Assembly (NCBI GenBank): GCA_029959085.1
Contig: JARWIR010000003.1
Span: forward strand, 37,001,505 to 37,065,504
From: Nemophila menziesii
Taxonomy: Eukaryota; Streptophyta; Magnoliopsida; Boraginales; Hydrophyllaceae
Direction of reading: 5' to 3'
DNA length: 64,000 bases
Shown piece after piece: positions 11,930-23,058 of the stretch (within the stretch, counting starts at the first letter, position 1; each line of letters opens with the position of its first letter). The notes beneath the pieces are model-generated. The model was given only the letters and a program-made list of their open reading frames with translations. It searched no databases and was not told the origin of the DNA. The translations under genes were made by a program, and so were the position numbers.

Positions 11930-12445
11930 TGTTGTTTTTTATGTAAAATCATAGCATAGTGATCCAAAAACACTTAAATGACTCAGAACTTGGAGGTTTC
12001 TTGTATAGAATTTGGTATAGAAAAAGGTTGTTGAGTAGAAGAGTAGGAAGGCGGTTTATCAAGTGTTTAGCTGTTAAAATTGATTCAAACCAAAACTGAA
12101 AAGGAAGATTTGCCTGGAACGTCAAGGCTCTAGCAGTAGTCAAAAGGTGTTGGTGATTTTTCTCAACTAGCCCAATTTGTTGAGGTGTCTCAACATAACT
12201 TAATTGATGAACTATACCATAGGTTGAGCAAAATTCAATAAAGTGAAATTAGGATCATTATCAGATCTTAGAGTCTTGATTTTGATATTGAACTGAGTAA
12301 GAATCATCTGATAAAAGGTGAGTAATTGGCTATGCACTTCAGATTTATTGTGCATCAAATATATCCATGTAAACATAGAGAAATCGTCAACAATGGTTAA
12401 TAAGTATCTATGACCCGAGTATGATTCTTGTTTTAAAGGACCCAA
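11930..12445 (-). pseudogene. Ty1/copia integrase core
   Basis: On the complement 12212-12445 has the first catalytic Asp (LTIVDDFSMFTWIYL) and the second (RSDNDPNF). After a frame change near 12220-12235, ETPQQIGLVEKNHQHLL carries the third catalytic residue, Glu. 11949-12143 continues with TARALTFQANLP..FW..LTAKHLINRLPT. At least one frameshift and stops break it. The stretch 11420-11930 is the poorly conserved part between integrase and RT and shows only short Pro/Thr/His-rich frames. Confidence 0.9.
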
Positions 12446-12508
12446 AATATCACAGTGAATTAGTTCAAAACAAGAAGAGGTACAAATCTGAGAAATAGGA
12501 AAAACAAG

Positions 12509-13162
12509 TCATTTTTGTTTGGCAAAATGACATGAATCACACACATTAGATTTTGAGAAACTAATTAGAGAATCTAAAGACTTGAGTGCATCTAACTTGG
12601 ATTTTGAAGGATGTCCAAGTCTTGAATGGCACAAATCAAAACTCTTAGCAGCAGTTCTGAGAGATGTATGTGTTGAAGTGGATGATTGTAAGTAGTATAA
12701 GCCATGAAGTTCATATACAATCCCAATCATCTTTTGTAATTTCTGATCCCGTAGCATACAATAAGATAGGAGAAAGACAACACATACAACTGAGTCGTTA
12801 GTAAGTTTTGAAATTGAAAGCAAATTATATTTCAAAATATGTTGATTTAAACATATAATTCCTTTTTGTGTAGCAGAAACCACATCACCATTAGGTAGTG
12901 TTACAAGAATATCAACATTACTAGAATTACTAGTATAAAGAGAGTGGTTATATATAAGGTGATCAGTTTCACATGTGTCAAGAATCCAAGAAGTTTTGTT
13001 ATGATTACCTTCTTGAGTAGAAATTTGATGAACTGCAGAAGTATTTGTAGGTGTAGTTGTTGAATAAGTATGAGCTAAGGACATCAGTTTTCCAATCTCC
13101 TCAAGTGTGAAGTCATGTAAACTCAATGACTTAGACTCTTGAGCATTAGATTCTTGCACCAT
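12509..13162 (-). pseudogene. Ty1/copia protease and GAG-pre-integrase region
   Basis: 217-residue open stretch on the complement. The protease box reads WILDTCETDH where WILDTGATDH is usual, so the catalytic DTG is lost. Further on, HSRLGHPS and CDSCHFAKQK match the HHCC zinc-binding GAG-pre-integrase domain. Confidence 0.9.
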
Positions 13163-13331
13163 GGCATAATGTGCCTTAGCATTATAATGTCTTTGATTGT
13201 TATGATTAATTTGTTTTCCTTTTGGACCATCCCAACCAACAAGATAACCATGGATTTAGAAACAAGTATCTATAGTATGCCCAGTATATCCACAATGAGT
13301 ACAAATTGTTTTCTTTCTCTCAGTGTACTAA

Positions 13332-14130
13332 TTAGTTCTGGGAATATTTTTTAACATAAAATGCGTGTACAAGTATAACAATGGCTGAATTAGTAAGCAT
13401 CATTTGACTTTCTTCTTGTATGAGCATAGCAAAAACCAAATTAATGGTAGGTAAAGGATTCATCAAAAGTATTTGGCTTCTAACAACTGAATAAGAATTA
13501 TTTAAACCTATCAAGAATTTGATCACAAAGTCGTGTTGTTGCCTTTCAATAAGAGTTTCAAACAATTTACATGAACAAAGATTCATGTGACCACATCAAC
13601 AGCTAGGCATCGATCGAAAATGGATATATTCATCTCAAATTGTCTTGAATTTAGCAATAAACATAGAAATTATACTAGAATTCTAAGAAATTGAACTTAA
13701 GGCTTTTTCCAAATGAAATACACACGTGCCATTACTTTTACTGAAACACGTCTTAAGTTCATTGTAGAGATCATAAGCAGGATTAACGTATAACAAACTA
13801 CCTCTTATTTCTTTAGATATTGAGTTTAAAAGCCAAGATAATACCAGGTTATTGGCCCTGTTCCAAGCAAAAAAAAAGGACAAAAACGGTGAGAGGTGGT
13901 TGCGCAATGTCATCATTAACAAAGCCAAGTTTGTTCTTGACTGAAAGAGAGATCTCAATAGCTCTTGTCCATGAGAGATATTGTCGCGGTAAGTACCTCG
14001 GATACTAGAGAAGCACATGTGTTTACACTAGGATGAAGATAGTATGGGCTCAAAAAATCTTCTGTAATCGATGGAGTTGTCGTCATGTATAGAGAGTAGG
14101 AAGAGAAAGAAGATTGTATTAAAATATTGC
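13332..14130 (-). pseudogene. Ty1/copia gag remnant
   Basis: Two broken open stretches on the complement (13683-14018 and 13332-13586) match plant copia gag (UBN2 type): SWLLNSISKEIRGSLLYVN, LYNELKTCFSKSNGTCVFHLEK, then FLIGLNNSYSVVRSQILLMNPLP. A short CCHC-like Cys/His region near 13270-13310 is degraded. Stops and frame changes throughout. Confidence 0.88.
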
Positions 14131-14149
14131 AAAAGAGGATTAGTTCATA

Positions 14150-14159
14150 TCTGATACCA
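14150..14159 (-). other. Primer-binding site of the outer copia element
   Basis: The complement reads TGGTATCAGA, preceded by ...TTTTACA, the expected LTR end. This places the 5' LTR from 14160 upward. Confidence 0.85.
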
Positions 14160-14570
14160 TGTAAAATGAGACAAAGCAAGAAGTCATTAAAGATATCAAA
14201 ATGGAATTAGGGGCCTGAAGGATATTCTTCATCGACCTATTTCACGAGCTTGTTCTGACTGACCTATACAATAAATCTTGTTTGGGTTGAAGACTCAAAA
14301 TGGTCGCTCATTGGACCTACCTCACAAATCAGTTTTGCAACACATACAATAACACATGTTTTGTTAAGGGTTTGAAAGATGTTTCCTAAGACTATTTTAC
14401 AAGCAACCCCTAACTAACCATAAAGTATTTGAGTCTTATTTATGAATTGATCCTAACTAATCATAAAATGATTGAGTCAAGAGTTCAAATCAACTGGTTT
14501 TTAAATTTATCTTACAAAATCGTTGTTGTAATTCTATTATGAGTGGTACACAGATGAGCTAATCCTCAAA
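14160..14570 (-). repeat. Presumed 5' LTR of the outer copia element
   Basis: Sequence upstream of the primer site on the complement, with no gene content. The outer LTR boundary is not defined because the other LTR lies outside the window; a plausible TGTAAG start is near 14515 on the complement. Confidence 0.45.
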
Positions 14571-14577
14571 TTTATTA

Positions 14578-14766
14578 GAGTAGTGATATATACCACCCAA
14601 AATCATACCATCCAAATACCGCTCATGACGTGGCGTGAATTGGTTGTAATAAATCTTTAGTCAGATTTAGAAAATAAATAAATTAACGATCTATTACCAA
14701 CAATTCACTACATGTCATTGGGTGATATTTGGGTAATATGATGTTGGGTGTTATATATCATTACTC
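14578..14766 (+). mobile_element. MITE, about 190 bp (family copy 1)
   Basis: Starts GAGTAGTGATATATACCACC and ends in the inverse form (GTTATATATCATTACTC), with GTGGCGTGAATTGGTTG inside. The same structure occurs at 21925-22105. The target duplication is not clear here. Confidence 0.75.
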
Positions 14767-15416
14767 ATTTGATTATTGGACTTCTCTTTTTCCTCTTTTA
14801 TTTTTTCCTTTTCCTTTTATTATTATAAGACCAATTTTCATTTTTATTTTTTGTCGAAAATTACAAGACCAAATGCAATGATGCATTCACTCCTTGGATT
14901 TTAGATAAAGCCCAACTTTTGGTGACCGCGGGCAGTGTTTAAGAGAGAGAAACGTAATAATTTTAGAAAGAGAAAGAGAGTAAGAGGATCCGGGCAGATG
15001 GGGTCATTCATTTTCACTTAATCTCAAAGTTGGGTCAAAGGCTTTGGATTATGAGGCAAAAAGGCTTGAGTGTACAAGAAAGAGAAAATAAAACAAGTTT
15101 TGCTTGCTCCCTTCCACTTTATTCTCTTACAAATTCGATTCGATACTTTGCTCTGTACTCTCCCCCATAAACGAGACTTTGAAGCAAACAATAAACATCA
15201 ACAAAACACCAAACACAAAACATAAAACAACTCAAAAACATACATCAAACACATACATATCTATTTTTCCTACATTGTCTTTGCTTCTATAGCCTTTGTC
15301 CCTAAGTCTTGTTTGGCTTCTTTCAATTTCTCTGTACTCAAACACCACCCCTAAGCCTAAGTCTAAGAAAGAAAAAAAACTGAACCCCAACTGGTTATTT
15401 AAGCCTTTGACCTTCG
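14767..15416. other. Upstream region of the 5-phosphatase gene
   Basis: AT-rich and pyrimidine-rich, no coding sequence. AGAGAGAAAG runs at 14941-14980 and a CA-rich run at 15180-15260. Confidence 0.5.
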
Positions 15417-15424
15417 TATAAATA
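15417..15424 (+). promoter_or_regulatory. TATA box of the 5-phosphatase gene
   Basis: TATAAATA about 300 bp before the chosen ATG, giving room for a 5' leader of roughly 270 bp. Confidence 0.65.
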
Positions 15425-15721
15425 CCCCAGTAAATAAATTGTCAAGAAACTTAGATTTAGCACATTGAACAGAGTACTCTGTTTCATTCCCTTCTCTTTC
15501 TTTCACTATTAAGCTCAATCAAAAGCTTCCTTTTTTAAATCTTGTTTTACTTTGCTAATGATAGAGTAAATACATTATCTGCAAAAAGGAAAAGGGTATC
15601 TGCATGTTTCATTATATATTTAGAATTCATTTTCTGGATTTCAATTGAAAGTTGAAGCGAAGAGGACCACAAAGTTTTCATCTTTCTACTCTTTCTTGAC
15701 CAAATGTGTCGTTGTGAAACA

Positions 15722-18183
15722 ATGAGAGATATTGGATCAAAGAAAAGCAAGGTTTGTTAAGATTAATTGATTTGTTGAATCTTTTATTTTCAAGATTTTT
15801 AATAATTATGTCTTTTTTTTGGGTTGAATGTAGCTTTCATGGACTAAAACACTGGTAAAGAAATGGCTCAATATCAAAAACAAGTCCGATGATTTTCATG
15901 CCGATGATTTGTCTTTTAAAGGTGATTAGCTTCAACTGCATAAATTACTGTTCAATTTGGACTGGAGCATTTGGATTTTAATAATTTCTGCAATTTAAGA
16001 TCTACCCTTTTGTTGTTTTCTTAATTCAAAATTTTATTAATATTTTGGAATATATGAGTTTGATGGAGCAATAGTGAAATGAGGCAGCTTTAACAACTTT
16101 ATCTTTATTAACTTTTTCAGGTGTTGATGAAGAATGGAGGAACAATTTCTGTGAGAGAGAAGAGAAATGCACTCACAAGAAAAGCAAACAAGGTTCAGTA
16201 TTATTATTATCCAGACCATCACTGTTTCCTTTTTTGGACCACTAAACTAAACCCAATCTTTACTTCAAATCCACAGATAAATCAACTAAAGGAAACTCAG
16301 CTCGTGTAAGACGTAACAAGATTGATATTGATTCTTACCAGACTACAGATGTGCAAAATTACAGGTTTTGTATTCTTTAATCACCCTTAAACTACTTTTA
16401 ATACGTTAATTAATACTTATAATTTTTTCTTTTATTTGTAAATGATACAGAATCTTTGTAGCGACATGGAATGTGGCCGGAAAATCTCCACCTAGTCAGT
16501 TAAATCTTGAAGATTGGCTCCATACTTCACCTCCTGCTGATATTTATGTTCTTGGGTATGATTTTCAACTTTTTGTAAAAATTATTATGTGTTTTATATA
16601 AATTAATGACCTTATTTATGTACAGGTTTCAAGAAATCGTTCCTTTAAATGCGGGTAATGTATTAGGAACAGAAGATAATGGGCCAGCGAAGAAATGGGT
16701 AGGGCTAATTCGAAAGACGTTAAATAGTCTTCCTGGTACAAGTGGCGGATATTATAATACACCATCACCAGTACCTGATCCACTCGTGGAATTAAACGCT
16801 GATTTTGAAGGATCTACAAGAGAAAATACTCCGTCATTCTTTAATCGTCGTTCATTTCAATCACTTAGCCGTAGTATGAGAATGACTAACGATACATCTC
16901 AGCCTCAACTTGATCGCCGATTCAGTGTCTGTGAAAGGACAATGTTTGAGCATCGTCCAAGTGATTACGAACCTAATATGAGATGGGGTGGTTTTTCAGA
17001 TGAAGAAAATGTTCAAGGTGATTCACCTAATTCAACTCATTACTCACCAGTTTCATGTAATGGTGAAGCTTCAATGGAGGATCGAGAAAGACAACCTGGA
17101 CAATCACGATACTGTTTAGTTGCGAGTAAACAAATGGTCGGGATTTTTCTTACTGTTTGGGTAAGAAGTGATTTACGTGATAATGTTCGAAATATGAAAG
17201 TTTCTTGTGTTGGACGTGGATTAATGGGTTATCTCGGAAACAAGGTTCGTTAACTATATTTTTACTGTTTTATTAATTTTTTATTCTTGTCCGAAAAATA
17301 TTAACGTTTTTTTTTTTTTTACAGGGTTCAATTTCGATTAGTATGTCATTAGATCAAACAAGCTTTTGCTTCGTATGCACTCACTTAACATCCGGAGAAA
17401 AAGAAGGAGATGAGCTTCGTAGAAACTCAGACGTTGTGGAAATTCTTAAGAAAACGAGATTTCCAAGGGTTAATAACAAAGGAGATGATAATTCCCCTCA
17501 AACAATCCTTGACCATGAGTAAGACTTTGAATATTCCAGTTGACTTTCATTACATTAGTAATTAGTTAGCCGAAAAATTAAATTTTTATTTGTGTTTGTA
17601 TTTTGTAGTCGTGTAATATGGCTTGGGGATTTAAACTATCGTATAGCTTTATCTTATCGACACGCTAAAGCTCTTGTGGATATGCATAATTGGAGGGCAC
17701 TACTTGAGAATGATCAGGTAAGGAAGCTTTAAAGTTTTAAGTTTTAATCTCCTTCTTTGTTTTTTGGGTTACTCTGTTTTTTATTTAACTTTTTTTTTTT
17801 TTTTGCAGCTTCGAATAGAACAGAGCTATGGACGTGTTTTTGAAGGATGGAATGAAGGAAGAATATATTTTCCTCCGACATATAAATATTCGAATAATTC
17901 AGATAGATATGCAGGAGAAAATATGCGACCAAAAGAGAAACGAAGAACACCTGCATGGTGTGATCGTATTTTATGGTATGGTCGAGGTTTAAGACAAATA
18001 TCGTATGTTCGTGGTGAATCTAGATTCTCGGATCATCGTCCTGTTTATAGTTTGTTCTTGGCTGAGGTTGAATCTATAAATAGGAATCAATTTAGAAAGA
18101 GTGTGAGCTATTCTAGTTCAAGAGTTGAGATTGAGGAATTGCTTATGTTTACAAATAGACAACCTGAACTACATTATTACTAA
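15722..18183 (+). CDS. Type I inositol polyphosphate 5-phosphatase
   Basis: Removes the 5-phosphate from inositol phosphates and/or PI(4,5)P2 in phosphoinositide signalling. Exons by eye: 15722-15751, 15834-15921, 16121-16192, 16277-16364, 16451-16555, 16626-17244, 17325-17518, 17609-17717, 17809-18183. All introns are GT-AG and phases agree, giving 559 aa, a normal length for the plant type I subfamily without WD40 repeats. Landmarks: WNVAG (99-103), FQEIVP (129-134), CTHL (352-355), GDLNYR (405-410), PAWCDRILW (483-491) and SDHRPV (509-514); these are the metal, phosphate and catalytic boxes of the family. A Ser-rich insert lies between FQEIVP and CTHL, usual in type I enzymes. No stop or frameshift seen. 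The exact paralogue (CVP2/BST1-like group) cannot be fixed by eye. The start is the first ATG that splices in frame to a typical basic N-terminus ([14 protein letters not shown]). Confidence 0.95.
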
Positions 18184-18500
18184 GGAATAGAGTATGTGTA
18201 TGTATCTCGATGGTCAGAAGTTGAGAATTTTCAGCTTCGGAAATTGTACAATGTAAATTGATCAAGACATTATTAAAGCATGTAAGTCATCGTTAAAAGA
18301 TGATTAGAATTATTTTCTGATGTTAAATTTTTTTTGATATTTAAATCGGTTTTGCATAAACAGGACAGCATGTGATTCTCATGGCTCGAGCAGGAACTTT
18401 GTTTGTGGATAGCATGAGTATATTCTCCACCTATTGAGGTAATTTTAATGTTCTTTTATTTACATTCAATTTTTCATAATAATTATGCTATTTTTGTTAT
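18184..18500 (+). other. 3' UTR and downstream flank of the 5-phosphatase gene
   Basis: Directly follows the stop; no coding content. The poly(A) site is not defined. Confidence 0.5.
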
Positions 18501-18654
18501 AATTTCTTAAAATTTATTCGGTATTATTTAGGTAGGTGGGAAAACTATGCCTTGACAGTGAGAAAAAGTGTCATATCAAAATCAGGGAATTTATATGTAA
18601 AAAACGAAGCTCAAACTGTGATGTATACTCTCTGCAAAAGATGAGCAATAATGA

Positions 18655-18692
18655 AGAAGTTGAAGTTGAAGTTGAAGTTGAAGTTGAAGTTA
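18655..18692. repeat. (TGAAGT)n microsatellite
   Basis: About six TGAAGT units in tandem. It creates Glu-Val or Ser-Thr repeats in open frames that are not genes. Confidence 0.9.
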
Positions 18693-18913
18693 GAAGAATT
18701 AGTAATATTCTTTTTCTGCAGATGACTAATTTGATTTGCGGAAGATTATGTGAATTTAGCGAGTTTATGACCACTTTTGTATATATTTTCATGAATTTTT
18801 TTAGTGGAAACGTGTGCTTAGCACTCATTACTAATCAAAATTGTATGGGATTGGAAATAAGCTATAATTGGGAAAGAAATTCAGTACTACTTGAGTTCTT
18901 TATACACAGCTAA

Positions 18914-21110
18914 AATCCATGCTTCTAGTTTTTTGTGGTTATGTTAAAGACATATACTTGTCCTTGCTTTTTTTTATCTCCATTGGGGAGTTGATACTTT
19001 GGAACTCTGGAATTGTGGGGACCAAAGGAAAGGGATTTTCAATTATTTGATTTCCCTAGATACACACCCTTTTGCACTTTAATTTATGACAAAAGGAACT
19101 ACTATAAGACTGGAATATACCGAATTTACTCTAAAGTTTTATTGTAGGGACGGTAGTTATGTACTTGGTATGTACAAGTCGAATGGGGACCCCCGAGAGC
19201 CGTGTGTCCTCGTTAAAAACTCCTTTGAAACGGGTCCTAGTCGGTAAAAGTGAAAACTCCACCCAAAAACTTCACAGTAGATACACTTTAATCATCAATT
19301 GAAGAAAAATTTGAAAATTGAACGCAAAACCATGGTTTCGCTTCTACACTTGATTGTGTCAGAAAGTGAAAGGGAATGGTAATGGTAATGCTAAAGGAAA
19401 CAAGCAAGGTGAAAGATGAATATTTACAGTAGTATATCAGAAACAATAAATGAACAAGTTATGGGAAAAAGTAGTTGGATTCGAACAAGATTACTTTGAC
19501 CAGGAAAAGATAAAAGAAAAATTCTGATTTTTTAAGGAATGAATATTTAAACTAATACTATTGTTCCATGACATTTGTGACACATATTCTAGGAGGGTGG
19601 TGCTTTAATGAAACAATGTGGTGAAACAAATCAGCTTTGTGTTAAATCCAACGGTTAAACATTAACACGACATGTTTGGATGTTTCCTAATTTCAAGCTC
19701 GAAGAATCCCACAAAAGGCTGACCCTAGACCAGATGTGACGTTTTTTTTCTCTCTTTTCTTGGGGAATTGCAACTTCCATTCTTGTTCATCAACTTTTTA
19801 TATTCTCTGTCATTTTTATGGAAAATTAATTCAACTTCATAAAGCTTGATTTAGCTAAGATTCAATTGTTACATATTGCAGGAAGACTGAAAAATGAAGA
19901 TCTAACACTTCCACACCACAAGGTATGTTCTAAGATTATTCTAATTACATTCTGGCGCATGAGATTCATGCTAGTAAGATAAGGTAGGTGATTATCAAAT
20001 ACTTAGCATGTGAATTGGTTGTGGATGAGATAAAGAATGCATGAAGATCGATTATCAAATACTTAGCATGTGAATTTGTTCTGGATGAAATAAAAAATGC
20101 ATGAAGACCAAATTAATGGACAAATCAATTATGTCCTCTAGTTGGGTATGATACATTTCAAAGCTTTAATGATTTTGCAATCCTAAATGAATTAATTTCT
20201 AAAAAACCAAAAAAGAAAAAATTGATGTTTACAAAAATTCATATCCAAACAATTATCGGATCCCAAGTCTTGAGTATTGAAGATCCAATACTTGTAGTAG
20301 ACTCTTGACTCGTGGCCCGTCGTCTATAGTTCCTTGCAATGGTGTCAACTCGACCGTTAAGGCGTCTTGCGATGTGGTGGAAATGCACTTGATCGTACCG
20401 TTCCACCAACTCCAAAAATAAATAAATTTAAAGAGTAATGATTTTCATTTTAATTACATAAGGTACCCTACGTTGTCAACCATTAAAAATGTTAGTCGCC
20501 TGTTTTTTATCACCTATTGTATATATACATCGAGATTTTCTTTTTCTCGAGAATGAATACTTGCACAAAGCACTTACAAAAATTCTAGAGTAAATATACT
20601 ATTCTATCTTTTATACTCTCGAGCTAAAAGTGTTTAATATAGCGTGATATGTCAGACTAATAAAAATATACGATCAATAAAACTTTGACGGGTGTTACTG
20701 GTGGTATCTTTGAGTAGGGTCTGTCTTCGCTCGTGTTTGGTTACCTGAAACCAAACAAAGGTTAGGATCATAGGGAGGTGTGCCTTCCGATGTCAGTCTG
20801 ACTGAGGACCGAAGAGGATATATGGAACTAAGTTCGATTGTATATATGAAGTATGAAAATATAAGTCACCAATTTTAGACGCATATCACAGGTATTTATA
20901 AATTATAAAAGTCTAGTACACCAAATTAGTGTATTCCACTAAGAGGATGTTCTGGGAGTTATGTCCTTGATCAAGGGTGAAACAAGACGTATTTCTTTGG
21001 GTACGTGTCTCGAAACCTTCTCAAACTCGGTTGTATAATATAGATGACGACCATACAACTAACTGTGGGTCGGATATGATCGTCACGCTCAACGAAGCGT
21101 GGCCGAATCT
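18914..21110. other. Intergenic, no gene recognised
   Basis: AT-rich sequence. 19190-19260 resembles a dispersed plant repeat phrase (CCTCGTTAAAAAC), also seen near 25950. 20690-20840 has degenerate repeat-like sequence. Otherwise nothing seen apart from the tandem repeat listed separately. Confidence 0.5.
19990..20109. repeat. 60-bp tandem duplication
   Basis: Two units (19990-20049 and 20050-20109) sharing GATTATCAAATACTTAGCAT and GCATGAAGA, with a few substitutions. Confidence 0.9.
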
Positions 21111-21420
21111 ATCAGTATTACAAGTACATTTTTTGGGCCAAACGTATTCAAATGTAGCATTTTTAGGCCATTTCACTAATTCAGTGGACTATTTCATAGA
21201 TTTTAAAGGCTATTTTGACACTTTGAATAGAGTTACACACTAAAATTTATTTAAAATGTCCAAATTATCTTTAAAATCTATAAAATATTTCATAAAATTA
21301 GTAAAATAGCCTAAACATAATGATTTTAAAACGTTTAGATTAAAAATGTTTCTAAATCATAGATAATTAAAAATAAATCTATTTTTAATTGATATCTTTT
21401 TAAAGAAACAATAAAATCAT
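21110..21420. mobile_element. Fold-back (palindromic) MITE, copy 1
   Basis: The left arm (about 21160-21215) is the reverse complement of the right arm (about 21265-21315), built around AAAATCTATAAAATATTTCA and AAATTAGTAAAATAGCC. A related palindrome occurs at 42030-42340. Confidence 0.6.
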
Positions 21421-21478
21421 CTAATATAAGTTGTGGGTTTCTAAGATACTCCTATAATATTAGAAAAATGATATATAC

Positions 21479-21577
21479 CCCCATACTTATATTAACCGAA
21501 AATATGAATATTACAAATCTTACTTGGTCAAAATATCTTTGTTTAAGGTCGATGGGACTCTGGTAGTTAGAAAACTT
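21479..21577. repeat. 98-bp direct repeat, copy 1
   Basis: Identical by eye to 21794-21891 (begins CCCATACTTATATTAACCGA, ends GTTAGAAAACTT). Confidence 0.92.
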
Positions 21578-21682
21578 TTTGCGAAAAATCATATGACTGA
21601 ATCTTATCTAATCAAATTCCAATATAATAAAATAATTAGAAGTTTGGTATAATTTGACTGCGACAACAAGAATCGTTATTTC

Positions 21683-21731
21683 ATTCGGGTGCTTTGCACC
21701 CTTCCTTTGTCCAAAAAAAAAAAAAAAAAAA
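21683..21731 (+). mobile_element. Tiny poly(A) retroposon (49 bp) with 18-bp target duplication
   Basis: ATTCGGGTGCTTTGCACCC, then CTTCCTTTGTCC and about 20 A. It is flanked by the 18-bp direct repeat AACAAGAATCGTTATTTC at 21665-21682 and 21732-21749. This is the mark of target-primed reverse transcription: a 5'-truncated SINE/LINE tail. GGGTGCTTTGCACCC can form a hairpin. Confidence 0.88.
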
Positions 21732-21793
21732 AACAAGAATCGTTATTTCTTTAACTTCTAAAAATATGGATGAATCATTACTCATAATATAAA

Positions 21794-21891
21794 CCCATAC
21801 TTATATTAACCGAAAATATGAATATTACAAATCTTACTTGGTCAAAATATCTTTGTTTAAGGTCGATGGGACTCTGGTAGTTAGAAAACTT
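21794..21891. repeat. 98-bp direct repeat, copy 2
   Basis: See 21479-21577; the two copies bracket the 49-bp retroposon. Confidence 0.92.
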
Positions 21892-21924
21892 CGGACTAAT
21901 TTTTTACTTTTTTTTTTTTTTTTA

Positions 21925-22105
21925 GAATAATGATATATACTACTCAAATTCATACTACCCAAATATCACCTAATAACGTGGCGTGGATTGGTTGGTTACA
22001 AATCGTTAATGTATTTATTTTCTTGATTTGATTAAAGATTTGTAACCAAGCAATTCATATCATATATTTGGGTGGTATGAATTTGGGTGGTATAAATCAT
22101 TACTC
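21925..22105 (+). mobile_element. MITE, about 180 bp (family copy 2)
   Basis: Starts GAATAATGATATATACTACTC and ends GGTATAAATCATTACTC in inverted form; shares GTGGCGTGGATTGGTTG with 14578-14766. Flanked by TTTTTTTTA on both sides, which could be a 9-bp target copy, but the sequence is low complexity. Confidence 0.75.
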
Positions 22106-22241
22106 TTTTTTTTAATACATGAGAAAGCCACTTTGGACTCACTTTGGACTCGAAGTAAATGACTCCAATAAAATATTCGATTCCAAAACCTCTTGGTCTC
22201 TGCGAAGTAACCTAACCACTAGACCAACTATCGATCTCACC

Positions 22242-23050
22242 TAGGGGTGGAAATCGGAAGGAACGGATCGGAAAAATGGTATTTCGGAAAAATTCCAATT
22301 TTTTTCGGAATAGATTTTTTCTGTTCCAATTCCTATCTAATTTTTCGGAACTGGGAAAAACAATTCCTAATTCGGAATTTCGGAATTTACAGGAAATTCA
22401 GAAATTTTGGCACGGAAATTTCGGAACTTTGGGTTCGGAAAATTCGGAACTTTGGGTCGGAAATTCGGAACTTTTGGTTCGGAAATTGCGGAACTAAGGG
22501 TTATAAATCGAACAGTACTTTAAAACTTACACGATGAGTAACAGTAGTAAAAAACTAAACTTATAAAACTTACACGAAGAGTAACAATAGTTAAAAGATA
22601 AAGTTAAAATTTACTTACATGAAGTAACAAAATAAAAAAACAATACTAAACCGATGTTACTTTTCCAATAACATGAAAAAACAAATATTACAAAAATGCC
22701 TCGGAAAATGATTCTGCAATATTACATGTCTCAAGGACCAAAGAAACAGGCCATCGATTTTCATTTTTCAAATACTCCATGCAATATTATTTTGAAATAT
22801 AATTTATAATTCGGTAATATAATTCGGAAAAATAAAATCGGATCGGAAATATAATTCGGAAATAAAATCGGATCGGAAAACCCGGAAATTTCGGAAATTT
22901 ATATGTAGTTCCAATTCCTATCCGATTTTTTCGGAAAAATCGGAAATCGGAATTTTGGAATTTCGGAACCTTAAAAATCTATTCCGAAATCGGAATTTTC
23001 GGATCGGAAAAGTCGGAAATTGGAAATTTCGGATCCGATTTCCACCCCTA
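22242..23050 (+). mobile_element. Non-autonomous hAT-type element, 809 bp
   Basis: Terminal inverted repeat TAGGGGTGGAAATCGG, exact at both ends, with a perfect 8-bp target duplication ATCTCACC (22234-22241 and 23051-23058), as expected for hAT transposons. No transposase frame. Subterminal regions are dense in CGGAAATTCGGAA-type motifs in both orientations, likely transposase-binding repeats. The centre (22505-22630) has three loose copies of AAAACTTACACGA.GAGTAAC. Confidence 0.95.
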
Positions 23051-23058
23051 ATCTCACC

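Noticed and set aside
18536..18913. Protein with (Glu-Val)n
   Set aside because: Driven by a (TGAAGT)n microsatellite downstream of a finished gene; no domain.
22247..22537. Two Asn/Phe/Gly-rich open frames
   Set aside because: They are the CGGAAATTCGG subterminal repeats of a hAT element.
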